Origin: Neorhizobium galegae
Lineage (GTDB): Bacteria; Pseudomonadota; Alphaproteobacteria; Rhizobiales; Rhizobiaceae
DNA length: 64,000 nucleotides
Direction of reading: 5' to 3'
NCBI RefSeq assembly: GCF_017877055.1
Contig: NZ_JAGIPG010000001.1
Coordinates: forward strand, 992,001 to 1,056,000
In this document: in pieces, positions 34,451 through 43,503 of the stretch
How positions within the stretch are numbered: position 1 is the first letter of the stretch
How the letters are laid out: every line of letters begins with the position of its first letter
Notes under the pieces: generated by a model
What the model was told of the DNA's origin: nothing
Databases searched by the model: none
The model's input: the letters and a program-made list of their open reading frames with translations, nothing else
Position numbers and translations under genes: made by a program

Positions 34451-35512
34451 TCAGGCTCGCACTTCGAAGATCATGTTGAACGGCGTTTCGCTCGCCCGAC
34501 GGAAGTGCGAATAGCCGGCGTCGAGCGCCACCTTGCGAAGCTTCATCTCCCCAGCCTGCGCCCCAAGGCCAAGGCCCACCTCCTGAGCCATGGAGGCGGG
34601 AGTGCAGATCATGGCCGAGGCGCCGTAATAAACGCGCCCGACCGGGTTGAGATTGTCCTTGAGGCCGTCATGCGCGAAGGGTTCGACGATCATCCAGGTA
34701 CCGTCTTTCGCCATCGTCTCGCGGATATGACGGCCTGCTCCGACCGGATCGCCCATATCGTGCAGGCAGTCGAACATGGCGACGAGATCGTAGTTGCCCG
34801 CTGGGAATTCCTTCGCCGAAGCCTGGCGGAACGTCACCCGGTCGTCGACACCGGCCTCCTGCGCCGCACGCTGTGCGCGCTCGATGGAGGGGGCGTGATA
34901 GTCGAACCCGTGGAAATGCGATTTCGGAAAGGCCTTGGCCATGAGGATCGTCGAGGCGCCATGACCGCAGCCGACGTCGGCAACTTCCGCCCCGCGTTCC
35001 AGCTTTTCCCGCACGCCCTGGAGGGCGGGAATCCACTCATCGACCAGATGACTGTTGTAGCCGGGCCGGAAGAAGCGCTCTGTGCCGCGGAAGAGGCAGT
35101 TGCTGTGTTCATGCCAGCCGAGCCCGCGGCCCGTGCGAAAGGCCTCTTCTACCTTCGGCTCATCCATCCACATCGACTGCACGATTTCGAAGGCGCCCCC
35201 GAAGAAGGCCGGGCTGTCCTCATTGGCAAAAACCAGCGCCTGCTCGGGCGTCATGGCGAACTTGTTCGAGGCTTCATCATAGGAAATGTAATCGGCCGCG
35301 GCCATGGCGGCGAGCCATTCGCGTACATTGCGTTCGGTAAGCCCCGTCGTTTCCGCCAGTTCCATCGACGATCGCGGCCGTCCATCCATCATCGCCCGGA
35401 ACAGGCCGAGATGGTCGCCAAGGACGACAAGAACGCCGGACACGCCAGCGCCGAGATCGCCCACCAGGCGACCGACAAGTGCATCGACTTTCTGCATATC
35501 AGCTTCCTGCAT
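34451..35512 (-). CDS. Class I SAM-dependent methyltransferase with winged-helix front domain
   Basis: A 353-residue protein. The N-terminal 95 residues form a winged-helix dimerisation domain (LAETTGLTERNVREWLAAMA) like that of plant-type O-methyltransferases and of a bacterial group annotated as methyltransferase domain proteins. SAM motif I is VADVGCGHGAS (177-187), followed by HGFDYHAPSIERA, and MFDCLHDMGDP. Target unknown. Start ATG 35512 with GGGAGG 5 bases upstream; a second ATG at 35497 is possible. It stands alone, convergent with the pseudoazurin gene across a 229-base gap with no visible signal. Confidence 0.85.
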   Translation of the reverse strand: MQEADMQKVDALVGRLVGDLGAGVSGVLVVLGDHLGLFRAMMDGRPRSSMELAETTGLTERNVREWLAAMAAADYISYDEASNKFAMTPEQALVFANEDSPAFFGGAFEIVQSMWMDEPKVEEAFRTGRGLGWHEHSNCLFRGTERFFRPGYNSHLVDEWIPALQGVREKLERGAEVADVGCGHGASTILMAKAFPKSHFHGFDYHAPSIERAQRAAQEAGVDDRVTFRQASAKEFPAGNYDLVAMFDCLHDMGDPVGAGRHIRETMAKDGTWMIVEPFAHDGLKDNLNPVGRVYYGASAMICTPASMAQEVGLGLGAQAGEMKLRKVALDAGYSHFRRASETPFNMIFEVRA

Positions 35513-35767
35513 AGCATCCTCCCTAGATGCGCCAGCCCACTCGATAGATCGACCCGCGGTGATTCTACGCTGAGGCGGCAGTCGGTCAATGATGCATTCG
35601 GGCTAGACGACCGATCAGAAGACTTAAGTTCCGCCGCACCGGAATCCTTTCCAGATTTCGATAACCGCTACCGGCATTTGCAGATTTCCGATTTTTCCTG
35701 GCAATAGGGCCGGGACGGCGTGGCATAATTCTGCGACGACGTTATCTTCTGCCGCGACGGTGGGAGA

Positions 35768-36712
35768 ATGCGTGTGGCGGCACTTAAGAATTTCGACAGC
35801 GAGATCGAGCGGATCGGCGGTGTGCTGACCGCGACGCGCGACGCGCTGGGTCCAGCCTGCATCCTGCTTGCCGAGACGGCGAGAGGTCTCATCCTGCCGG
35901 ATGAAGAGAGCCTGGCCGAAGAGGCCGAACGGCTCGCCGCCGAGATGCCGGAACGGCAGACGATCGAGGCGGCAATGGCCCGGCTGGTTGCGGACCTGGC
36001 CACCGAGATCGACGTTTCTGCTCGGGAGTTCGACAATCGCGACCTGCCGACGCGGCTCGAAACGCTGATCGGCTATATGTCCCGGGCCGCCAAACACCGC
36101 CGCCAGCAGGCCCGCTGGCGCAGCCCCGCGCCGCTCAACCGGCTGGCGGAACTCCTCCGGCGTGCCGATCGGCTCGCGGGTCTGGTCAAGTCGGAGCGGG
36201 ACTTCCTGATTGGACGGCGCAGGGAGAGCGAGGGCGATCTGGTGACGCTCATCGACCACCGACCGGAGATCGTCGAAAAGCTGCGCGGCGAGGACGGTAC
36301 CGCGATGACCGGCCTGGACGTGGTCGGCCACACCGAACCCGCGATCAAGGTCTTCCAGGATTTGGTCGCCGGCCTTAACGCCCGGGTGGGGACCTGCAAC
36401 ATCCTTCTGCACAAGCTGATTACCGATACGGAAAACCTTCTCATCCTCTACCGGATGGTTGCCGATGCCAGCCGGCAGGGCGATGCCGGCCTGAAGCCCG
36501 AACTTTTTCCGCATCTGGCCCCCGAGGTCGAGCGCTTCTCGAACGGCATGCTGACATTGCACGGCCTCGACCGCCGGCGGTATCGCGCCGATCAGGCGTT
36601 TGCCGAACGATTTCCCGCGGAGGCCGCGGGGGAGGCGGCCGACGCCGGTGGCAGAGCAGGCGGCTTTCGACTGCCGACTATTTTCGGCTTCAAGGTCATC
36701 CGGTCCCGATAG
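35768..36712 (+). CDS. Helical protein of unknown function
   Basis: A 314-residue protein that I do not recognise. It is rich in Ala, Arg, Leu and Glu, with long amphipathic helices throughout (for example SLAEEAERLAAEMPERQTI and LNRLAELLRRADRLAGLVKS), so coiled coils are likely. There is no signal peptide or membrane segment. Cysteines are few. The C-terminus is Ala/Gly-rich and then basic. ATG 35768 is directly after GGGAG, whereas GTG 35774 sits 7 bases after it, so the true start may be 35774. The next gene (DUF2333) follows after 137 bases in the same direction. Confidence 0.65.
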   Translation: MRVAALKNFDSEIERIGGVLTATRDALGPACILLAETARGLILPDEESLAEEAERLAAEMPERQTIEAAMARLVADLATEIDVSAREFDNRDLPTRLETLIGYMSRAAKHRRQQARWRSPAPLNRLAELLRRADRLAGLVKSERDFLIGRRRESEGDLVTLIDHRPEIVEKLRGEDGTAMTGLDVVGHTEPAIKVFQDLVAGLNARVGTCNILLHKLITDTENLLILYRMVADASRQGDAGLKPELFPHLAPEVERFSNGMLTLHGLDRRRYRADQAFAERFPAEAAGEAADAGGRAGGFRLPTIFGFKVIRSR

Positions 36713-36849
36713 GACGCTGCCGAGGATCGGCTACGCGGCCGTTTCGGCGGTTGCGGCGAAACGTTGCGCCCCCGTTGTGCTTGTGGCGCCGAGCACATAT
36801 GTGTGAGCCAAGCCAAATCGGATGCACCCCGCCTCACAAGGAGACAGCG

Positions 36850-37998
36850 ATGCTCGACCGGATTACCGCCTTCTTTCAAGGAATCGGCCAGGCCGTCGGG
36901 CGAGGCATAGGGCTGTTGATCGCCTGGTTCGTCTGGCCGTTCATGGCCGCACATGGGTGGTACCGCCAGCGCCACTGGATGGTGAAGGGGCCTATCCTCG
37001 CCTTTCTGGTGCTGATGCTCGGGCTCTACGGTTATTTCTTCTGGCAGACGCAGGTCTGGACCAATTTCAATCCGAATTTCGTCGATAGCTACCGCTGGTC
37101 GGAGCGCACCGTGCCGGCCGGCCAGGAATTGCCGACAACGGCTCCTGCAAGCGCCAATGCGACAGCTCCGGCGACCGGGGCGAGACAATGCCAGTCTTCG
37201 GCGATCGTCGATGCGGCCGCCGATCTCACCGACATGAACGTCAATCAGAATGCCTGGATTTCCTCGATGCTGCTCTACCGGCTGGGGTTCTTCGGCATTG
37301 ACTGGGATCACACCCCATTCCTTGACAACAAGGCCTCGTTCCAGCGCGGCGTCAATCAGGCGGTGCGGCGCACCTCGACGGAGCTCGTCGACTCGCTTGG
37401 GCGCGTGCGCGGTACGTCGAGCATCAACAACAATCTCCAGGATGCGCGCGGAAACCTGCAGTTCGACGAATATTCCTGGTATTTCGGCCTCAGCCCGTTC
37501 GGACCGAAGACACCGACGCCGAGCTATTATCGCGCCGCGATCGGCAAGCTCCGGGCCTTCAACGCCGATCTGACCTCCTGCAACGCAACCTTCGACAGCC
37601 GCGCCGACAACCTGATCCAGTTCATCGACCGGATCGCCAACGATCTCGGCGGCACCTCGGCGATCCTGCGGGAGCGCTCGGAGAACTACAATGCCGGCTG
37701 GTTCGACACCCGCGCCGACGACCGCTTCTGGTTCGCCTATGGCCAGCTCTACGGCTATTACGCCGTGCTGACGGCTGCCGGGGCGGATTTCTCCCAGGTG
37801 ATCCGCGAGCGCAATATCGGGCCGCTCTGGACCGATACGCTGTCGCAGTTCAAGTCGGCGCTGCGCATTCAGCCGGCGATCATCTCCAACGGCCGCGAGG
37901 ACGGCTGGATCATGCCGAGCCACCTGGCGGTGATGGGTTTCTATACGCTCCGGGTCCGCTCGAACCTGGTGGAATTGCGCTCGGTGCTCGACCGGTAA
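36850..37998 (+). CDS. DUF2333 family membrane-anchored protein
   Basis: A 382-residue protein with a single strong transmembrane segment at about residues 52-73 (ILAFLVLMLGLYGYFFWQT) after a cytoplasmic amphipathic part, and a large C-terminal periplasmic domain that matches DUF2333 (for example DLTDMNVNQNAWISSMLLY and FFGIDWDHTPFLDNKASFQ). The family has no known function. The start is ATG 36850, with AAGGAGAC 4 bases upstream. It could share a transcript with the helical protein before it. Confidence 0.85.
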   Translation: MLDRITAFFQGIGQAVGRGIGLLIAWFVWPFMAAHGWYRQRHWMVKGPILAFLVLMLGLYGYFFWQTQVWTNFNPNFVDSYRWSERTVPAGQELPTTAPASANATAPATGARQCQSSAIVDAAADLTDMNVNQNAWISSMLLYRLGFFGIDWDHTPFLDNKASFQRGVNQAVRRTSTELVDSLGRVRGTSSINNNLQDARGNLQFDEYSWYFGLSPFGPKTPTPSYYRAAIGKLRAFNADLTSCNATFDSRADNLIQFIDRIANDLGGTSAILRERSENYNAGWFDTRADDRFWFAYGQLYGYYAVLTAAGADFSQVIRERNIGPLWTDTLSQFKSALRIQPAIISNGREDGWIMPSHLAVMGFYTLRVRSNLVELRSVLDR

Positions 37999-38013
37999 GC
38001 CGGCTGGCGCCGG

Positions 38014-38520
38014 TCAGTCTTTCGGGAGACTCGGTTCGTCGAGAAAGAACGTCACGCCAGGACGCTCGGCAAAAAACTCGTAGGTCATGCCGACGACCTC
38101 GCCGCTCGTGCCCGGCTTGTCGCGGAACTTGCCGACGCTGCGAACGTATTTGTAGTGCTCGGCACCGGCTTTGACACGGTAGATGTTGTGATAGGTCACG
38201 CGTTCGCCGCTGGCGCGCTCGAAGGTTTCCATCAGTTGCGGCATATCGTCGGGATGGATACGGGCCGTGATGGCGACCATGTTCATCGGACCGTCCGACG
38301 GCTCCAGTCCCAGGATGCGACAGACATCCTCCGTCGCGAAGAAGTGGCCGGTGTCCAGATCGATCCGCCAATAGCCGTAGCAACGGAAGGCCGAGGCGAG
38401 TTCAACCACCTCGTCTGCAGAAAGCCCCACTTCGCGGTATTGAGTATTGACGCGTTTTTCGGTGTGTTCGACCCAAAACGTCAATCGTTTTCTCCCATAG
38501 GCCGGGAGATAACGCCCCAA
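38014..38520 (-). CDS. PAS domain protein
   Basis: A protein of up to 168 residues made mainly of one PAS domain of the PAS_3 type (YGYWRIDLDTGHFFATEDVC, RIHPDDMPQLMETFERA, KYVRSVGKF). No kinase or output domain is attached. It begins 3 bases after the stop of the LuxR gene, so the two are co-transcribed. The start is uncertain: TTG 38520 gives the full length; GTG 38430 is an alternative. It may sense a ligand or serve as a partner of the LuxR protein. Confidence 0.72.
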   Translation of the reverse strand: MGRYLPAYGRKRLTFWVEHTEKRVNTQYREVGLSADEVVELASAFRCYGYWRIDLDTGHFFATEDVCRILGLEPSDGPMNMVAITARIHPDDMPQLMETFERASGERVTYHNIYRVKAGAEHYKYVRSVGKFRDKPGTSGEVVGMTYEFFAERPGVTFFLDEPSLPKD

Positions 38521-38522
38521 CC

Positions 38523-39248
38523 TTACACTATGAGTCTCAATCTCAATGCCTTAGCTACCAACTGGGTGCGGTTGACGCAATCCAGTTTCTTTATGGCATT
38601 GGTCATATATGCGTTAACGGTATGATCCGAGAGAGAAAGAATCCGCCCGATTTCCGAGGATGTCTTGCCCTGCGCCGTCCAGCGGACGACCTCCAGTTCG
38701 CGGGTGGTGAGGGGGCCGGCTGAGCCGGTTCTGGCACTGCGGCGGATCTTGTCGAAGACATCGAAGGCATGCAGCACGATCATGCCGATCTCGTTGAGCT
38801 CCACCTGGCTCAGCCGATGCCGGACGCCGTCGAAGCGCAGCATGAAACGACCGCCATCGATCGAATGCAACGCCATCGCGACGCTTGTGATGATGTCGTA
38901 GCGGCGCTGCAATTCGTCCATCTCGACAGCAACCGGGAAACCGCGCACGCTTTCCGGATCGTCGATCGACCAGCAATAGGGAAGAGCGGATTTCGAGATG
39001 ATCGACGCGACCGGACAGAGCTTCAAAAGGCGGCGGCGGTCGAATTCCTGGACATAGCTTACGGGCAGCGTCGTCTCGACGATCATCCGCGACAAAAGCG
39101 TCTCGTCCGCTCTGGTGGCGGCGAAAAGCGTGATGTGGCGAAACCCGAACTCGTGGGCAACGCGTTTCAGAGCAGCAAATATTTCCACTCGCGTATCCGC
39201 GGCGGAAATCTCGCTGTTCAGAATCGATTGCCGTTCCAAAGTGATCAT
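38523..39248 (-). CDS. LuxR family regulator with autoinducer-binding-like domain
   Basis: A 241-residue regulator. The N-terminal half is the autoinducer-binding fold (RVAHEFGFRHITLFAATRAD, and PVSYVQEFDRRRL); the C-terminal helix-turn-helix is LTTRELEVVRWTAQGKTSSE then HTVNAYMTNAIKKLDCVNRT. No luxI-type synthase is in the window, so this is a LuxR solo. It resembles the VisR/ExpR-type regulators of rhizobia in layout, but identity is not certain. It forms an operon with the PAS gene. A palindrome CAAATCGATTTG lies 46 bases upstream. Confidence 0.85.
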   Translation of the reverse strand: MITLERQSILNSEISAADTRVEIFAALKRVAHEFGFRHITLFAATRADETLLSRMIVETTLPVSYVQEFDRRRLLKLCPVASIISKSALPYCWSIDDPESVRGFPVAVEMDELQRRYDIITSVAMALHSIDGGRFMLRFDGVRHRLSQVELNEIGMIVLHAFDVFDKIRRSARTGSAGPLTTRELEVVRWTAQGKTSSEIGRILSLSDHTVNAYMTNAIKKLDCVNRTQLVAKALRLRLIV

Positions 39249-39293
39249 GCGGGCGAGGCTGACAGATGGTTTATGTGATCGTTAACAAATATA

Positions 39294-39305
39294 CAAATCG
39301 ATTTG
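39294..39305. promoter_or_regulatory. Palindrome upstream of the LuxR gene
   Basis: CAAATCGATTTG, a perfect 12-bp palindrome, 46 bases upstream of the LuxR start. It does not look like a classic lux box, but the position fits an operator for this or another regulator. Confidence 0.4.
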
Positions 39306-39373
39306 AATAGCCAGCGAAATTTCGTGCGCTGCAGCGGAAACCGATGCATTTTCCGATACAGGCTCACTTTATT

Positions 39374-39389
39374 TCCATGAATTCATGGA
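39374..39389. other. Perfect 16-bp palindrome downstream of putR
   Basis: TCCATGAATTCATGGA, 16 bases after the putR stop codon. It has no loop, so it makes a poor terminator but a good protein-binding site. Role unknown. Confidence 0.45.
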
Positions 39390-39405
39390 GTTACGGGGTC
39401 AAGAT

Positions 39406-39867
39406 TTATACGGGGATATATCCGGTTCCCTTAATTTCCTCCATGACGGCATAGGTGTGGGTTTCCCTGACCCCTGGAAGCGGCAGAATCACCTCCGAGA
39501 GAAACTGCCGGTAGGCCTCCATTCCGGCGACCCGTGCCTTCACCAGATAGTCGAAGCCGCCTGCCACCATATGGCACTCCATCACGTCGTCGCTGCGTTT
39601 TACCGCGGCGGCGAATGCATCGAAAACGTCGGGCGTGGTGCGGTCGAGCTTGACCTGCACGAAGACGAGCAGACTGCGACCGAGCTTTTCCGGCGACAGC
39701 AAAGCGCTATAACCGGTGATGTATCCTTCGCGGGTCAGCCGCTTGACGCGCTCGGCGGTCGCCGTGGGTGAAAGCGAGACGCGGTCGGCGAGTTCGAGAT
39801 TGCTCAGGCGCCCTTCTTTCTGAAGCGCGCGGAGGATTTTTCGGTCGAGACGGTCGATGTCTTTCAT
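39406..39867 (-). CDS. putR: Proline utilisation regulator, Lrp/AsnC family
   Basis: A 153-residue Lrp-type regulator with helix-turn-helix SNLELADRVSLSPTATAERV and a ligand-binding domain (MVAGGFDYLVKARV). It is divergent from putA, and in Agrobacterium and Rhodobacter a regulator of this kind (PutR) activates putA in response to proline and represses itself. The start ATG 39867 gives the family N-terminus KDIDRLDRKIL; the frame extends 23 residues upstream without support. Confidence 0.9.
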   Translation of the reverse strand: MKDIDRLDRKILRALQKEGRLSNLELADRVSLSPTATAERVKRLTREGYITGYSALLSPEKLGRSLLVFVQVKLDRTTPDVFDAFAAAVKRSDDVMECHMVAGGFDYLVKARVAGMEAYRQFLSEVILPLPGVRETHTYAVMEEIKGTGYIPV

Positions 39868-39977
39868 GTTTCTCTTAATTTTCAAGAAAATGCAGTGATA
39901 TACACCATTAATGCCATAAAAATCCGCTGAAATCACCAGGGAATTCCCGCTATGGAGAGAATGAAACGGAGATGCAT
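39868..39977. promoter_or_regulatory. putR-putA control region
   Basis: This 110-base AT-rich gap between divergent putR and putA must hold both promoters and the PutR sites. A GGGAATTCCC palindrome lies at 39939-39948, 30 bases before the putA start. The motif is close to the GGGAAATTCCC at 18600-18610 beside the other AsnC-type gene. Confidence 0.55.
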
Positions 39978-42900
39978 ATGAGCCAGATTCTGACCGAAAC
40001 CTTCACTCCCTTCAGTGCGCCCTATGCCGGCGACGACGACCGGCTGGTCCGGCAGTTCGCCGCCCGCACCAGCTTCACGCCTGCGCAGGACGCGGCGATC
40101 GACCAGCGGGCGCGGCGGATGATCAATGCCATCCGCGACGGGGCCGGCAAGGTCGGCGGCGTCGAGGATTTTTTGCGCGAATACGGGCTTTCGACCCGGG
40201 AGGGGCTGGCGCTGATGGTGCTTGCCGAGGCGCTGCTGCGCGTGCCCGACGCGCTGACCCAGGACCGGCTGATCGAGGACAAGCTGCGCGAGGGCGGCTG
40301 GAGCACCCATGAGGCCTCCGGCGACAGCTGGTTCGTGTCGGCATCGGCCTGGGCGCTTGCCGTTTCGGCGCGCGTCATCGGCCCCGGCGAAACGCCGGAG
40401 GGAATCCTGCGCGGTCTCGTCAAGCGCGTCGGCCTCCCGACCGTGCGCACCGCCACCAAGCAGGCGATGCGTTTCCTCGGCCACCATTTCGTGCTCGGCG
40501 AGACGATGAAGGACGCGCTTGTCCGTGCCGCCAAGAGCGAGGAGAAGGGCTATCGCCATTCCTTCGACATGCTGGGCGAGGGTGCCCGCACCGCCGAAGA
40601 CGCCAAGCGCTATTTCCGTTCCTATGCCGACGCGATCCAGTCGATCGGCGCGCATATGAAGAAGCACGGCAAGGGCCGCCAGCTTCCCGACCGGATGGGG
40701 ATTTCGGTCAAGCTCTCGGCGCTGCATCCGCGCTATCTCGCCACCCACCATGACCGGGTGATGGCGGAACTGGTGCCCGATCTCCTCGACCTTGCCCGGA
40801 TGGCGAAGGAACATCAGCTCAATTTCACCGTCGATGCGGAAGAGGCCGACCGGCTGGAACTGTCGCTGGACGTGATCGCCGCTGTGTTCTCCGACCCGTC
40901 GCTGTCGGGTTGGGACGGCTTCGGCCTAGCGATCCAGGCCTACCAGAAGCGGGCTCCGGCAGTCATCGATTACATCGACCAGCTCTGCACGACGCATGGC
41001 CGGCGGATGATGGTGCGGCTCGTCAAGGGCGCCTATTGGGACACCGAGGTGAAGCGGGCGCAGGAGCGGGGGATCGAGGATTATCCGGTCTGGACCCGCA
41101 AGCCGGCGACGGACCTTGCCTATCTCGCCTGCGCCCAGCAGCTTCTCGCCAAGCGGGCGCGGATCTTCCCGCAATTTGCCACCCACAACGCGCTGACCGT
41201 CTCGACCATTCTGGAACTCGCCGGCCCCGACCGCACCGGCTTCGAGTTCCAGCGGCTGCACGGCATGGGCGAGGCGCTTTACGACGACCTGCTCGAAAGC
41301 AACGACCGGATCGCCTGCCGCATCTATGCGCCGGTCGGCGGTTATCGCGACCTGCTCGCCTATCTGGTGCGCCGGCTTCTCGAAAACGGCGCCAACTCCT
41401 CCTTCGTGGCGGTTGCCGGTGACCGCCAAGTTCCGGTCGAAAAGCTGCTCGAACGACCGGCCACGAGGCTCGGCCTCGATGACGGGATCAGCGCCCGGCA
41501 CAAGCAGATCCCGCTTCCCTCCGACATCTACGGCCGCCGCAAGAACAGCGCCGGTTTCGAATTCGGCCACCGGGTCGAGCTCGAACGGCTGATGGCGAGC
41601 GTTTCCAAGTCGTGGGGCGAGGTGAAGGCCGGTCCGCTGGTGGCGGGCATTACCTCCAAGGCCGAGGAGAAGCCGGTGCGGTCTCCTTCCGACCGTTCGA
41701 AGATCGTCGGCACCGTGCGCGATGCGACGCCGGCCGATGTGGATGCCGCTTTTGCGGCTGCGGCCAGGGCTTTCCGGGCCTGGTCGCGCCAGCCGGTGGA
41801 CATCCGCGCCGCGTGCCTGGAGCGGGCCGCCGGTCTGATGGAGGAAAACCGCGACCGGCTGCTGGCCCTGCTTGCCGCCGAGGCGGGCAAGACGCTGGAC
41901 GACGGGATCGCCGAAATCCGCGAGGCGGTGGATTTCTGCCGCTACTACGCCGACAAGGGCCGCGAGCTGTTCGCGATGCCCACCTCGATGCCGGGACCGA
42001 CCGGCGAGGACAACCGCCATTTTTGGCGCGGCCGCGGCGTGTTCGGCTGCATTTCGCCGTGGAATTTCCCGCTGGCGATCTTCCTCGGGCAGATCTCGGC
42101 GGCCCTGGTGGCCGGCAATACGGTGGTTGCCAAGCCCGCCCCGCAGACGCCGCTGATCGCCCATGAGGCAATCCGGCTGTTCCATCAGGCAGGTGTTCCG
42201 GCCGAGGTGCTGGCGCTGGTGCCGGGCGGACCCGATGTCGGTGCGGCGATCACGGCGCATCCAAAACTCGCGGGTATCGCCTTCACGGGCTCGACCAGGA
42301 CGGCGCACGCGATCAACCGGGCGCTGGCCGCCAAGGACGGGCCGATCGTGCCCCTGATCGCCGAGACCGGCGGCATCAACGCGATGATCGTCGATGCGAC
42401 GGCGCTGTCGGAACAGGTGGCGGACGACGTGGTCGTTTCTGCCTTCCGTTCGGCCGGCCAGCGCTGCTCGGCGCTGCGCCTGCTCTTTCTGCAGGAGGAT
42501 GTCGCCGACGGCATGCTGAAGATGATCGAGGGGGCGGCAGCCGAGCTCAATCTCGATGATCCGGCAAAGCAGAATACCGATGTCGGGCCGATCATCGACG
42601 AGAACCAGAAACAAATGCTGGCCGATCACGTCGCGGACATGCGGGCGAAAAAGCAGAAGATACGTTACGCCGGGGGTGTGCCGCAGACCGGCAATTTCTT
42701 CGCGCCTCACATCATCGAACTCGACAGCGCAGCCGTGCTGACCAAGGAAGTGTTCGGCCCGGTTCTGCATGTGGTGCGCTTCAAGGCGAGGGAGTTCGAC
42801 AAGGTACTCGCCGCGATCGACGCGACGGGCTACGGCCTGACGCTCGGCATCCACAGCCGCATCGAGGCGACCATCCGCAAGGTGACGGAAACGCTCGACA

Positions 42901-43100
42901 CCGGCAATGTCTATGTCAACCGCAACATGATCGGCGCGGTGGTCGGCACCCAGCCCTTCGGCGGCTCCGGCCTTTCCGGCACCGGCTTCAAGGCGGGCGG
43001 GCCTGCCTATCTGATGCGGTTTGCCGAAGAACAGGTGATCTCGGTCAACACCGCGGCGGCCGGAGGGAACGCAAGCCTGATCGCGATCGGGGAGGGGTGA
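39978..43100 (+). CDS. putA: Bifunctional proline dehydrogenase / L-glutamate gamma-semialdehyde dehydrogenase
   Basis: A 1040-residue PutA that oxidises proline to glutamate in two steps at the membrane surface, passing electrons to the quinone pool. The N-terminal half holds the FAD barrel (RMGISVKLSALHPRY, MMVRLVKGAYWDTEVKRAQE, ATHNALT); the C-terminal half is an aldehyde dehydrogenase (ISPWNFPLAIFLGQ, FTGSTRTA, the catalytic Cys in SAGQRCSALR). It is the short type without the N-terminal ribbon-helix-helix domain of E. coli PutA, consistent with PutR doing the regulation. ATG 39978 is chosen over ATG 39972, because GGAG abuts the first and is 6 bases from the second. Confidence 0.96.
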   Translation: MSQILTETFTPFSAPYAGDDDRLVRQFAARTSFTPAQDAAIDQRARRMINAIRDGAGKVGGVEDFLREYGLSTREGLALMVLAEALLRVPDALTQDRLIEDKLREGGWSTHEASGDSWFVSASAWALAVSARVIGPGETPEGILRGLVKRVGLPTVRTATKQAMRFLGHHFVLGETMKDALVRAAKSEEKGYRHSFDMLGEGARTAEDAKRYFRSYADAIQSIGAHMKKHGKGRQLPDRMGISVKLSALHPRYLATHHDRVMAELVPDLLDLARMAKEHQLNFTVDAEEADRLELSLDVIAAVFSDPSLSGWDGFGLAIQAYQKRAPAVIDYIDQLCTTHGRRMMVRLVKGAYWDTEVKRAQERGIEDYPVWTRKPATDLAYLACAQQLLAKRARIFPQFATHNALTVSTILELAGPDRTGFEFQRLHGMGEALYDDLLESNDRIACRIYAPVGGYRDLLAYLVRRLLENGANSSFVAVAGDRQVPVEKLLERPATRLGLDDGISARHKQIPLPSDIYGRRKNSAGFEFGHRVELERLMASVSKSWGEVKAGPLVAGITSKAEEKPVRSPSDRSKIVGTVRDATPADVDAAFAAAARAFRAWSRQPVDIRAACLERAAGLMEENRDRLLALLAAEAGKTLDDGIAEIREAVDFCRYYADKGRELFAMPTSMPGPTGEDNRHFWRGRGVFGCISPWNFPLAIFLGQISAALVAGNTVVAKPAPQTPLIAHEAIRLFHQAGVPAEVLALVPGGPDVGAAITAHPKLAGIAFTGSTRTAHAINRALAAKDGPIVPLIAETGGINAMIVDATALSEQVADDVVVSAFRSAGQRCSALRLLFLQEDVADGMLKMIEGAAAELNLDDPAKQNTDVGPIIDENQKQMLADHVADMRAKKQKIRYAGGVPQTGNFFAPHIIELDSAAVLTKEVFGPVLHVVRFKAREFDKVLAAIDATGYGLTLGIHSRIEATIRKVTETLDTGNVYVNRNMIGAVVGTQPFGGSGLSGTGFKAGGPAYLMRFAEEQVISVNTAAAGGNASLIAIGEG

Positions 43101-43122
43101 GGAGCGGTCCGGCGCAGCCGGA

Positions 43123-43147
43123 GCAATCGATCCTGTGAATCGATTGC
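43123..43147 (+). terminator. Stem-loop after putA
   Basis: GCAATCGAT-CCTGTGA-ATCGATTGC is a perfect 9-bp stem, 23 bases after the putA stop. It lacks a U-run. Beyond it (43148-43340) I see no gene or signal. Confidence 0.55.
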
Positions 43148-43356
43148 AGTGACGAACGCGCCGAGCGAAAGCGAGGTGCCGGGAGGAGGCTGCTGCTTTT
43201 CAGGCGGAACACAGCGTCTATCCCCGAGGACGGCGCAACCATCCCAGAACCAAAAGGCTCGGAGCGATCCGGGCCTTCTTGCATTGGGGCCTGTTGCATT
43301 TTTGCCATCCAACCATGATCGTATAAATATGATGATTAGAGTCATGTTTTAATAAT

Positions 43357-43371
43357 TGACAATAATACTCA
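43357..43371. promoter_or_regulatory. Iron-responsive operator (RirA-type) before the haem receptor
   Basis: TGA-N9-TCA, the core of the rhizobial iron-responsive operator, within an AT-rich segment 133 bases upstream of the receptor start. Imperfect direct repeats (TCATGTTTT at 43342 and 43369) flank it. RirA would repress at high iron. Confidence 0.5.
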
Positions 43372-43503
43372 TGTTTTCTAATGGCATGAATAAGGCATTT
43401 TCTGCCTCCCGCCACATTCTTGCCAGAATTGAAAAGGGCCGCCGCCTTTCCGGTGCGTTCGCGCGTGCCGACGGTTTCGTGTGCCCTGTTTGAAAGGACA
43501 GTC

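Noticed and set aside
38523..39248. Quorum-sensing locus
   Set aside because: A LuxR-type gene is present, but no autoinducer synthase gene is in the window, so only a LuxR solo is claimed.
40926..42854. Long open frame on the minus strand across putA
   Set aside because: It is exactly antisense to the well-conserved putA. The translation is Arg/His/Gly-rich with no family features, as expected from a GC-rich gene read backwards.
43148..43340. Possible small gene between putA and the haem receptor
   Set aside because: Short frames on both strands lack ribosome sites and protein-like composition.
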